Shown: one piece after another, positions 1-6,876 of the stretch
Position numbering within the stretch: position 1 is the stretch's first letter
Layout of the letters: every line of letters starts with the position of its first letter
NCBI GenBank assembly: GCA_002298075.1
Contig: DBLW01000084.1
Coordinates: 1 to 8,857 of the forward strand
Direction: 5' to 3'
DNA length: 8,857 nt
Source: Bacteroidales bacterium UBA714
Lineage (GTDB): Bacteria; Bacteroidota; Bacteroidia; Bacteroidales; UBA932
Made by a program: the position numbers and the translations under genes
Notes under the pieces: model-generated
Database searches by the model: none
What the model saw: only the letters and a program-made list of their open reading frames with translations
What the model was told of the DNA's origin: nothing

Positions 1-150
1 CCGAGCGTGAGCAAAGAAAACGTCCGCCAGGACGTTAACTACGCGAGTTAGTGAGCGCAAAAGGAGCTTGCTCATTTTGCCGGGCTCGGGCAAATAAGAC
101 ATCCGCAAGAAGGATGCTGGCCGGAAGGCCGGTTGTAGCAAAAGAAACAG
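1..150. repeat. Cluster of short hairpins and degenerate repeat units upstream of gyrA
   Basis: No convincing gene lies here. The stretch is packed with inverted repeats: 19-25 with 30-36 (7 bp, loop GCCA), 36-40 with 46-50 (5 bp), 57-62 with 75-80 plus an inner 64-66 with 71-73, 100-104 with 112-116, and 121-124 with 129-132, extendable by G-T pairs to 118-135. Bases 1-6 could also pair with 84-89, closing the first part into a multibranch fold. A GCAAA-type lead-in recurs at 11, 57, 90 and 138. The units at 11-36 and 90-116 are alike, and their stems differ by a paired change (G22-C33 versus A101-T115), which suggests the fold is conserved. It could be a dispersed intergenic repeat, a leader or 3' RNA structure, or the terminator region of a gene to the left. 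I favour a dispersed repeat; function is unknown. Confidence 0.6.
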
Positions 151-179
151 GATTAAAAGTATAAGGTATAAGTATATAT

Positions 180-2699
180 ATGGAAAATGAGATTAAGACG
201 GGCAGGATCGACCAGGTGAACATCGACCAGCAGATGAGGAGCGCATACATTGACTACTCCATGTCTGTTATCGTGTCCAGGGCACTCCCTGACGTGCGCG
301 ACGGCTTCAAGCCTGTGCACAGGAGAGTCCTCTTCGGAATGGACGGCCTTGGCCTGAGGTGGACGAGCCAGACTAAGAAATCAGCCCGTATAGTGGGTGA
401 GGTTCTCGGTAAGTATCACCCGCATGGAGACATCAGCGTATATGACGCCATGGCGAGGATGGCCCAGAACTGGAGCCTCAGATATCCTCTGGTGTTCGGT
501 CAGGGTAACTTCGGTTCAATGGACGGTGACCCTGTGGCTGCCATGCGATACACGGAGGCCAAACTCTCCAAATTGTCTGATGAGGTTCTGGCCGACCTTG
601 AGAAGGATACAGTGGATTTCCAGAACAACTTTGACGACTCGCTCCAGGAGCCGACGGTGCTCCCTACCAAAGTGCCGCTTCTGCTTCTGAACGGCTCTTC
701 GGGAATCGCAGTCGGAATGGCAACCAATATGGCGCCTCACAACCTTAGCGAGTGCTGTGACGCCATCTGCGCATACATTGACAACCCTGAGATTACGGTT
801 GAGGAACTGATGCATTATGTCAAGGGTCCAGACTTTCCTACGGGAGGCATAATCCAGGGACGCCAGGGCATAAAGGATGCTTTCGAGACAGGAAGGGGAC
901 GTATCGTAATACGTTCTAAGACAGACATAGAGGTGAATGATTCCGGCCGCGAGACTATTGTGGTGACGGAGATTCCTTATATGGTCAACAAGAGGGAGAT
1001 GATAGAAAAGATTGCCGAACTTGTTGAGAACAAGAGGATTGAGGGAATCGCCTATATCAATGATGAGACCACGATGAAAGGAGTCAGGGTTGTAATACGC
1101 CTGAAAAAGGACGCCAACTCAAACGTGGTCCTGAACACATTGTTCAAATATACGCCGCTCCAGTCGAGCTTCTCCGTAAACAATGTGGCCCTTGTCAACG
1201 GCCGTCCGCGTACCCTGAACCTGAAGGATCTTATCAAATATTTCGTAAAGCACAGGCATGAGGTAATCGTCAGGAGGACCAAGTTTGACCTTGAAAAAGC
1301 ACAGAAGAGGGCGCATATTCTTGAGGGACTTCTCCGTGCCCTTGATGTGATTGATCAGATAATCAATATTATACGCGCTTCCAAGAGTGTTGAGGATGCC
1401 AAGAATGAACTGATTGCCACATTCGGGTTCAGCGATGCACAGGCTACCGCAATCGTTGAGATGAGGCTCCGTCAGCTTACCGGACTCGAGCGCGAGAAGC
1501 TTCAGAGCGAATTTGACGAGCTCATGAAATTCATCAGATATTGTGAGGATGTCCTTGCCAATGAGAGCATGCAGCTCGGCATCATTAAGGACGAGACTTT
1601 GGAGATGAAAGAGAAATACGGTGACGAGAGAAGGACAGAGATTGCGCTTTCTGCCGAGGAATTCAATCCGGAGGACTTCTATGCCGATGAGGATGTGGTA
1701 ATCACGATTTCACATCTCGGATATATCAAGAGGACCTCTCTTGCGGAGTATCGCACGCAGAACCGCGGTGGCGTGGGCATGAAGGGAAGCGCTACGCGTG
1801 ACGAGGACTTCATCGAACACATCTACGTCGCCAATATGCACAGTACCATGCTTCTCTTTACTCAGAACGGAAAGTGCTACTGGCTTAAGGTATATGAGAT
1901 TCCGGAAGGTTCGCGTGCATCAAAGGGACGTGCAATCCAGAATGTCATAAATATTGAGCCGGACGACAAGATAAAGACATATCTCAATGTCAAGAACCTC
2001 AAGGACGAGGAATATGTGAACAACAATTACATTGTTCTCGGAACCAAGAGGGGAATCATCAAGAAGACTTCGCTTGAGGCTTATTCAAGACCTCGCACAA
2101 ATGGTGTGATTGCCATAACCGTGCGTGACGGGGATGAGCTGCTTGATGCAGTGATGACTAACGGAAAGAGCGAGATTCTGCTTGCCGGCCGTGGCGGACG
2201 CTGCTGCCGTTTCGATGAGAATGACGCCAGGGCGTTGGGAAGGACGGCTTCCGGTGTGAGGGGAATCAATATCGAGGATGATGACGAGGTCATCGGAATG
2301 ATTGCCTATGACCCTGCTGCGGAGGACGCCGCGTCGCATACTATCCTTGTGGTGAGCGAGCATGGTTACGGAAAGCGTTCTGATTTTGATGAGTATCGCA
2401 AGACCAGCAGGGGCGGAAAAGGGGTCAAGACCCTCAATATCACCGAAAAGACGGGTGCGCTCGTTGCCATGAAGAATGTCACCGATGTGAATGACCTGAT
2501 GATAATCAACCGCTCCGGACTTACCATACGTATGGCGGTGTCAGATATCAAGGTTGCCGGCCGTGCGACCCAGGGAGTGCGTCTTATCAACATCAAGGAC
2601 GGCGACTCGATTGCCGCCATATCGGCTGTGAACAAGAGTGAAGAGGATGCACCTGAGGTTCAGGACGAGACTCAGGACAACGAACAGAATTTAAATTAA
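180..2699 (+). CDS. gyrA: DNA gyrase subunit A
   Basis: This is the cutting and rejoining subunit of type IIA topoisomerase, which with GyrB introduces negative supercoils in the cytoplasm using ATP. At 839 aa it has normal full length. The breakage-reunion domain starts with the family signature SRALPDVRDGFKPVHRR (residues 33-49), and the catalytic tyrosine is Tyr124 in AMRYTEAKLS. The C-terminal DNA-wrapping domain carries a GyrA box in the variant form QNRGGVG (527-533) and another RGGKG at 744-748, which favours GyrA over ParC. The protein ends in an acidic tail (EEDAPEVQDETQDNEQ), typical of GyrA. The quinolone-determining stretch reads HPHGDISVYDA: the position equal to E. coli Ser83 is Ile85, whereas the Asp87 equivalent (Asp89) is kept. 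The ATG at 180 is supported by the normal N-terminus; AAGG at 163-166 is only a weak, distant ribosome-site candidate. No clear promoter was found. Confidence 0.98.
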   Translation: MENEIKTGRIDQVNIDQQMRSAYIDYSMSVIVSRALPDVRDGFKPVHRRVLFGMDGLGLRWTSQTKKSARIVGEVLGKYHPHGDISVYDAMARMAQNWSLRYPLVFGQGNFGSMDGDPVAAMRYTEAKLSKLSDEVLADLEKDTVDFQNNFDDSLQEPTVLPTKVPLLLLNGSSGIAVGMATNMAPHNLSECCDAICAYIDNPEITVEELMHYVKGPDFPTGGIIQGRQGIKDAFETGRGRIVIRSKTDIEVNDSGRETIVVTEIPYMVNKREMIEKIAELVENKRIEGIAYINDETTMKGVRVVIRLKKDANSNVVLNTLFKYTPLQSSFSVNNVALVNGRPRTLNLKDLIKYFVKHRHEVIVRRTKFDLEKAQKRAHILEGLLRALDVIDQIINIIRASKSVEDAKNELIATFGFSDAQATAIVEMRLRQLTGLEREKLQSEFDELMKFIRYCEDVLANESMQLGIIKDETLEMKEKYGDERRTEIALSAEEFNPEDFYADEDVVITISHLGYIKRTSLAEYRTQNRGGVGMKGSATRDEDFIEHIYVANMHSTMLLFTQNGKCYWLKVYEIPEGSRASKGRAIQNVINIEPDDKIKTYLNVKNLKDEEYVNNNYIVLGTKRGIIKKTSLEAYSRPRTNGVIAITVRDGDELLDAVMTNGKSEILLAGRGGRCCRFDENDARALGRTASGVRGINIEDDDEVIGMIAYDPAAEDAASHTILVVSEHGYGKRSDFDEYRKTSRGGKGVKTLNITEKTGALVAMKNVTDVNDLMIINRSGLTIRMAVSDIKVAGRATQGVRLINIKDGDSIAAISAVNKSEEDAPEVQDETQDNEQNLN

Positions 2700-2709
2700 T
2701 ACATTGATT

Positions 2710-4032
2710 ATGAAAAGAATTTTTATTGCATTGGCATTGGTCCTTTCAATACAGGCCGCTGATGCGCAGGTAAAGACTCCTGAAGCAGCAAAGAAAGCAG
2801 TTGAGGCTGCAGAGGCTGCTGCTCAGAATCCTAAGAAGGCTGTCAAGCCGGCTACTTGGCTGAAGCTTGCCGACTCTTATATGGAGGCATACAATGCACC
2901 GGCAGGAGCTGCATGGCTCGGCGCTTCAAAGCAGGAACTCCAGTTCCTCATGGGTTCGGAGAAGCCGCTCTCATCTGAAACGGTGGAGCTTTCCGGAGAG
3001 CCTTTAATGAAGGAAGTTTATGCTAACAAGGAAATGTTCTTCAACCAGAACGGACAGCTTGTGATGATTAATGTAACCCAGCCTGTTTATGAGGACGCTT
3101 TGGCAAAGGCTCTTGAGGCATATGTGGAGGCCCACAAGGTTGATGTGAAACAGTCTAAGCTCAAGGACATCAATGCCGGTATAGGACGCGTGTCTGAGAA
3201 GTATGTCGAGGAGGGAATGAATGCATACCAGCTCGGCGACCTCAAGAAAGCGAGCCTTCTTTTCGGAAAGGCTGCTGAGGCTGCAGCGACTGAGCCGCTC
3301 GCCAAGGTTGACACTACTGCGCTTTACAATGCCGGATTCACAGCATGGGCAGTGCAGGATTATGAGAGGGCAAAAGACTACTTCAACCAGTGTCTTGCAG
3401 CGGAGTATTACTATGAGGGCGGTGAGGTATTTGCAAAGCTTGCTGATGTTTACAAGAACCTCGGTGACGGAAAGAAGGCTGCCGAAGTGCTTGAGGAAGG
3501 CTTCGTGAAATTCCCTCAGAGCCAGAGCATCCTTATCGGTCTTATCAACTGGTATCTGGAGAGCGGTGATGATACTGACAGGCTCTTCGTCCTTATCGAC
3601 GAGGCAAAGAAGAATGAGCCGAACAATGCTTCCCTTTATTATGTGGAAGGCAACATCCACAATCAGCTCGGCAACACTGAGAAGGCTGTGGAGTCATACT
3701 ACAAATGCTCTGAAATCAATCCGGAGTATGAGTACGGCTACATCGGAGCCGGCGTGATGTTCTACAACAAGGCAATCGAGATTCAGGACAAGGCTGCCAA
3801 TGAGTATGACGACAAGAAGTACATGGCGCTTGTAGAGGAGTTCGAGAAAACCCTCATGAGCGCATGCGAGCCTTTCGAGAAAGCATATGAAATCTCAAAG
3901 GATGAGGCTCTCAAGGTGAACATTGCAGAGTATCTGAAGAATATCTACTACCGTTTCCGCGACAAGGGACCTCAGTTCGAGGAGGGATACAACAAATATG
4001 ACGCTGTAGTTAAGGCAGGACGCGCTTCATAA
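2710..4032 (+). CDS. Exported tetratricopeptide-repeat protein
   Basis: A 440-aa protein with a Sec signal peptide (MKRIFIALALVLSIQAADA, probable cut after Ala19) followed by a helical, Ala/Glu/Lys-rich body. Recognisable TPR-like helix pairs lie near residues 165-192, 204-235, 240-272 and 309-340, with classic positions such as NAGFTAWAVQDYERAKDYF and YYVEGNIHNQLGNTEKAVE. TPRs bind other proteins, so an envelope scaffold or chaperone-like role in the periplasm is plausible, but no enzyme motif is present and the substrate is unknown. I chose the ATG at 2710; a TTG two codons earlier (2704) would only add Met-Ile ahead of a good signal peptide. It starts 10 bases after the gyrA stop with no promoter-like site between, so co-transcription is likely. 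I recall similar TPR genes next to gyrA in other Bacteroidales but cannot check that here. Confidence 0.9.
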   Translation: MKRIFIALALVLSIQAADAQVKTPEAAKKAVEAAEAAAQNPKKAVKPATWLKLADSYMEAYNAPAGAAWLGASKQELQFLMGSEKPLSSETVELSGEPLMKEVYANKEMFFNQNGQLVMINVTQPVYEDALAKALEAYVEAHKVDVKQSKLKDINAGIGRVSEKYVEEGMNAYQLGDLKKASLLFGKAAEAAATEPLAKVDTTALYNAGFTAWAVQDYERAKDYFNQCLAAEYYYEGGEVFAKLADVYKNLGDGKKAAEVLEEGFVKFPQSQSILIGLINWYLESGDDTDRLFVLIDEAKKNEPNNASLYYVEGNIHNQLGNTEKAVESYYKCSEINPEYEYGYIGAGVMFYNKAIEIQDKAANEYDDKKYMALVEEFEKTLMSACEPFEKAYEISKDEALKVNIAEYLKNIYYRFRDKGPQFEEGYNKYDAVVKAGRAS

Positions 4033-4049
4033 TCCGGCTTGCTGAAATA

Positions 4050-4088
4050 AAACAGGGACCGCCCGATTTTCCGGAGCGGTCCCTGTTT
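4050..4088. terminator. Bidirectional intrinsic terminator between convergent genes
   Basis: A perfect 13-bp inverted repeat pairs 4050-4062 with 4076-4088 (AAACAGGGACCGC and its complement). The loop can form three more pairs (4063-4065 with 4072-4074). It sits between the plus-strand TPR stop (4032) and the minus-strand phoH stop (4114). Read on the minus strand the stem is followed by TTTTATTTC, a fair U-tract; on the plus strand the tail is GTTTCTGGTTTG, weaker. It probably ends both transcripts. Confidence 0.88.
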
Positions 4089-4113
4089 CTGGTTTGTGCA
4101 TCGTTTAATAGTG

Positions 4114-5061
4114 TCATGCCTGTTCCATTTTCTCAAAGGCTTTAACAATCTTTGATACCAGAGGGTGGCGTACTATGTCTTCGTTCTTGAAGAAAATCGT
4201 GCTGACTCCCTTTATGTTTTTTGTAAGCTCGATTCCCTTGAGCAGTCCAGAGTCTTTCTTGTTAGGAAGGTCTATCTGGCTCATGTCGCCTGTAACGATG
4301 AACTTAGCGTCACATCCCATTCGCGTAAGGAACATTTTCAGCTGCCCGAGGTTGGTGTTCTGTGCCTCGTCAAGGATTACGCAGGCCCTGTCGAGGGTGC
4401 GTCCTCTCATATATGCCAGAGGAGCAATTTGTATGGTTCCTTCTGCCATGAATTCCTGAAGCCTCTTGGCCGGAATCATGTCTCCGAGGGCATCATACAG
4501 AGGCTGGAGATACGGATCGAGCTTGTCTTTCAGGTCACCCGGCAGGAAGCCAAGCCTTTCCCCGGCCTCGACTGCCGGCCTTGTGAGTATGATTCGCTTG
4601 ATTTCCCTGTTCTTCAATGCCCTTACGGCAAGGGCTATCGCAATGTATGTCTTTCCTGTTCCTGCAGGACCTGTGGCGAATATCAGATCGTTGTCAAAAT
4701 AAGCTTTCACCATTTCCTGCTGTGTGAGATTCCTCGCCTTTATAGGCTTGCCGTCATTTCCGTGGACTATGACGGATTCCGCGCATAGCCTGAATCTGTC
4801 TGGCGAGGACTCCCCGTCAAAGAGGTCTTCTACGTCATATGGCGTTACATTGGTCTTGTGCAGCCTCCTTTCCATAAGCATGTTGAGCTTTATGGTAAAC
4901 TCCTCGATGTCCGAGTCCTTTCCGTCGAGGATTATCTCATTGCCCCTTGCCACGACTTTGAGCTCGGGAAAATAGCTGCAAAGAGCCTCAAGGTTCTTGT
5001 CTGCCGCCCCGTATAATTCAATGGGGTCCATGGCTTCAAGTCTGATAGTATTTCTGCTCAT
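4114..5061 (-). CDS. phoH: PhoH-family P-loop ATPase (PhoH/YbeZ type)
   Basis: A 315-aa cytoplasmic ATPase of normal length for the PhoH-like family. Residues about 1-110 form the N-terminal extension typical of the YbeZ/PhoL branch. The ATPase core follows: Walker A GPAGTGKT (131-138), the family block RPAVEAGERLGFLPGD (161-176), Walker B VILDEAQN (228-235) and the TGDMSQIDLP motif (257-266). The core resembles the helicase superfamily 1 fold. In E. coli the relative YbeZ associates with the ribosome-maturation RNase YbeY, and other PhoH proteins have RNA-unwinding or RNase activity, so a role in RNA metabolism is likely but not proven; ybeY is not in this window. The ATG lies one base after the TGA of the upstream CapA-like gene (TGA-T-ATG), which implies translational coupling. 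The name comes from phosphate-starvation regulation in E. coli; nothing like a Pho box is evident here. Confidence 0.95.
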   Translation of the reverse strand: MSRNTIRLEAMDPIELYGAADKNLEALCSYFPELKVVARGNEIILDGKDSDIEEFTIKLNMLMERRLHKTNVTPYDVEDLFDGESSPDRFRLCAESVIVHGNDGKPIKARNLTQQEMVKAYFDNDLIFATGPAGTGKTYIAIALAVRALKNREIKRIILTRPAVEAGERLGFLPGDLKDKLDPYLQPLYDALGDMIPAKRLQEFMAEGTIQIAPLAYMRGRTLDRACVILDEAQNTNLGQLKMFLTRMGCDAKFIVTGDMSQIDLPNKKDSGLLKGIELTKNIKGVSTIFFKNEDIVRHPLVSKIVKAFEKMEQA

Positions 5062-5062
5062 A

Positions 5063-6262
5063 TCATTTGTTTTTGTCGTTAATCGTGCCGGCGTTCTGGA
5101 CGCCTTCCTTTATGCCTGTCTCCTGCATCACTTTGTTGTAGGTCCTGACCATCTTGTCATAGTCCCATTTGCCGGCCCATTCGTTTCTGCGTCCGATGAA
5201 GTCCGCGACAGGTATGACAGTGTACGACTTGCCGTATCCTCCTGGAGCTGAGCACCACAGATATGTCATCTCGACCGGCAGCATCTCAAGGTCTCCGTTG
5301 AAGTTGCGCGCTATCCTTATTGTTGCCATCAGTTCGAGCTGGGTGTTTGCCGCGCTCATGTTGGAGACTGCATTCCCCAAAGAATATGCCACAGGAACCT
5401 GTTTGGCCTTTGTGCCGTCATAGGCACTGATTAGCGCGAAGTCCTGTATGACGTGAGGGTGGACCCCTATTATGATGTCCGCGCCCATGTCTGCGAGCTT
5501 CTGTGCGGTTTTTTCCTGGCGTTCAGAATGCTTCAGCCTGTATTCTGTCCCCCAATGCGGGAGGGCTATCGTGAAGTCCGCTTCCTGTGCTTTCCGGAAT
5601 GCTGCCGCGAGAGGGCCGCTGTCGTCCATAAGGTTCACTTTTGGCCATTCTGACGACAGCGGGGAGTTTGTCCCGTATGTGAAATTGACAAGGGCCACTG
5701 ATATTCCTTTCCTGCGGATTGTCAGAGGAAAGTTTCCTGAAAGTCCGTCTTCGTCTTCCGCCAGTCCCGTGAACCTGATTCCGTGCGTCTGTTCAAGCTT
5801 TCGGTATATGCTGATGGTGCGTATGGCTCCTGCCTGTCCTTTGTCGAATATGTGGTTGTTCGCCGCAAGGAACACGTCAAAGCCGGTTTCCGCCAGAAAC
5901 GTGGCGAAAGAGTCCGGCGCGGAAAAACAGGGATAGCCTGTGTAGGGTCTGCCAGCAAGGGTGAATTCCATATTGGCCACAACGATGTCCGCATTGCTGA
6001 TTTCTTCCGACAGCAAAGAAAAGTACGATGAGAAATCATAAACTCCGTCTTCTGATGCGGCGATCTCTATCTGTCTGCTGTGCATCATAATGTCACCGAA
6101 TATGCGTACGGTAAGAGTGTCATTCCGGAAGAGGGGAGCAGCCTTGTTGAGGCTCCCTTCAAAAAGATGCATGCCGGTGTCTTGCGCGCAGATGCCGCCG
6201 CCTGAAAGCAGTGCTATGGCTGCGGTCGTTATGTGTAGTATGTGTCTGGTCTGTTTCTGCAA
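5063..6262 (-). CDS. Exported CapA-like metallophosphatase
   Basis: A 399-aa protein of the PGA_cap/CapA branch of calcineurin-like metallophosphatases. A signal peptide covers residues 1-26 (probable cut ICA|Q). Expected metal-site blocks appear in order: FGDIMMH (55-61), NMEF (97-100), AANNHIFDKG (133-142), ALPHWGTEY (233-241), IIIGVHPHV (263-271) and YSLGNAVS (293-300). The block order and length fit the family, so the enzyme is probably active in the periplasm or at the envelope. CapA is named for poly-gamma-glutamate capsule synthesis, but many Bacteroidetes relatives stand apart from any capsule operon and no capB/capC is visible here, so the substrate is unknown. The start is TTG at 6262: no in-frame ATG lies just upstream, and the first internal ATG (codon 31) would remove the signal peptide. 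The Cys25 context GGIC is a poor lipobox, so I predict ordinary signal cleavage. Confidence 0.9.
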   Translation of the reverse strand: MQKQTRHILHITTAAIALLSGGGICAQDTGMHLFEGSLNKAAPLFRNDTLTVRIFGDIMMHSRQIEIAASEDGVYDFSSYFSLLSEEISNADIVVANMEFTLAGRPYTGYPCFSAPDSFATFLAETGFDVFLAANNHIFDKGQAGAIRTISIYRKLEQTHGIRFTGLAEDEDGLSGNFPLTIRRKGISVALVNFTYGTNSPLSSEWPKVNLMDDSGPLAAAFRKAQEADFTIALPHWGTEYRLKHSERQEKTAQKLADMGADIIIGVHPHVIQDFALISAYDGTKAKQVPVAYSLGNAVSNMSAANTQLELMATIRIARNFNGDLEMLPVEMTYLWCSAPGGYGKSYTVIPVADFIGRRNEWAGKWDYDKMVRTYNKVMQETGIKEGVQNAGTINDKNK

Positions 6263-6284
6263 TGTTTCAGATGGTTAGATTTTA

Positions 6285-6292
6285 CAAATATA
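6285..6292 (-). promoter_or_regulatory. Probable -7 promoter element for the CapA-like/phoH pair
   Basis: On the minus strand these bases read TATATTTG, an exact match to the Bacteroidetes -7 consensus TAnnTTTG. They lie 22 bases before the TTG start, which would leave a short leader. I see no TTTG at the usual -33 distance (19 bases upstream reads GGTC), so the site is only half supported. Confidence 0.5.
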
Positions 6293-6302
6293 TCATTTTT
6301 AT

Positions 6303-6333
6303 TTTGTCCCGGACCATTAAATCGTTAAATTTG
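6303..6333 (+). promoter_or_regulatory. Bacteroidetes-type promoter for the SPOR lipoprotein operon
   Basis: TTTG at 6303-6306, a 19-base spacer, then TAAATTTG at 6326-6333 match exactly the Bacteroidetes sigma-ABfr promoter pattern (TTTG at -33, TAnnTTTG at -7). Transcription should start near 6340, about 18 bases before the ATG at 6358. The promoter is back to back with that of the CapA-like gene. Confidence 0.8.
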
Positions 6334-6357
6334 CGCGAATACGCAATTAGTAAATGT

Positions 6358-6876
6358 ATGAAGCAATCTTATATCTTGCTTGCTCTTGCGGTCATGATGA
6401 CGGTAACCGGATGCGATTTCTTCCGCAAGATTGCCGGCCGCCCCACGAGTGAGTACATTGAAGAAAAGAAGCTTGAAATCCTGCGTGCTGAGGAGGCTGC
6501 CGCAAGGGCGCGCCTGGATTCGCTGCAGCAGGAGCAGCAGGCTGTACGGGATTCCATAGCGGCCTTGGATTCCCTTAAGCAGCAGGGAGGCACTATCCTG
6601 AATCCGACAAAGCTCGGAGGGCTGTTCGCCACAAAATTGGAGTCAAGATATTATATAATCGTAGGGACTTTCCGTGCCCGTTCGAATGCCGAGACCCTTT
6701 TGCGCGAAGTCGCGGATAACGGGGATTATGCTCCGGCTCTCATTTCTTTCCGCAACGGGATGATTGCTGTCGGAGTATGCCCGCGCAATAAGATTGCGGA
6801 CGCGGTCGCTGCCCTTGACCTTGTTAGGAATGAGGCATTCTGCCCGTCTGACGTATGGATTCTTTTGAACGAATGA
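6358..6876 (+). CDS. SPOR-domain lipoprotein
   Basis: A 172-aa envelope lipoprotein. The signal peptide ends in the lipobox VTGC, giving a lipidated Cys19 followed by Asp-Phe-Phe. Residues about 33-76 are a charged, Ala/Glu/Gln-rich helix likely to form a coiled coil (EEKKLEILRAEEAAARARLD and on). Residues 98-169 resemble a SPOR domain: YYIIVGTFRARSNAETLLRE opens it and a final strand VWILL closes it. SPOR domains bind peptidoglycan glycan strands stripped of peptides, so a cell-wall or division-linked position is plausible. Two Cys-Pro sites inside the domain (Cys141, Cys162) could form a disulfide. I chose the ATG at 6358 because it gives a good lipoprotein signal and follows a strong promoter; the open frame extends back to 6211, but that would cross the promoter. 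Its stop overlaps the next gene by four bases (ATGA). Confidence 0.88.
   Translation: MKQSYILLALAVMMTVTGCDFFRKIAGRPTSEYIEEKKLEILRAEEAAARARLDSLQQEQQAVRDSIAALDSLKQQGGTILNPTKLGGLFATKLESRYYIIVGTFRARSNAETLLREVADNGDYAPALISFRNGMIAVGVCPRNKIADAVAALDLVRNEAFCPSDVWILLNE

Noticed and set aside
72..79. TCATTTTG as a -7 promoter element for gyrA
   Set aside because: It has one mismatch to TAnnTTTG, lies in a hairpin arm and has no clear -33 partner, so I left the gyrA promoter unassigned.
35..250. Open frame of 71 codons on the minus strand across the gyrA start
   Set aside because: It runs through the hairpin cluster and into the gyrA 5' end; its C-terminal part is translated repeat. No ribosome site or family resemblance.
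3004..3660. 218-codon open frame on the minus strand inside the TPR gene
   Set aside because: It is fully antisense to a well-supported exported TPR protein, has low-complexity Leu/Ser/Val content and no recognisable domain or promoter.
4165..4788. 207-codon open frame on the plus strand inside phoH
   Set aside because: It is antisense to the conserved PhoH ATPase core; length arises from codon usage on the other strand.
5472..5936. 154-codon open frame on the plus strand inside the CapA-like gene
   Set aside because: It is antisense to conserved metallophosphatase motifs and has no domain of its own.
6184..6195. Possible lipobox (GGIC, Cys25) in the CapA-like protein
   Set aside because: Ile at the -1 position does not fit the lipobox, whereas ICA|Q is a good ordinary signal-peptidase site.
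6211..6357. N-terminal extension of the SPOR lipoprotein back to 6211
   Set aside because: It would overlap the divergent CapA-like start, cross an exact promoter match, and bury the lipoprotein signal peptide internally.
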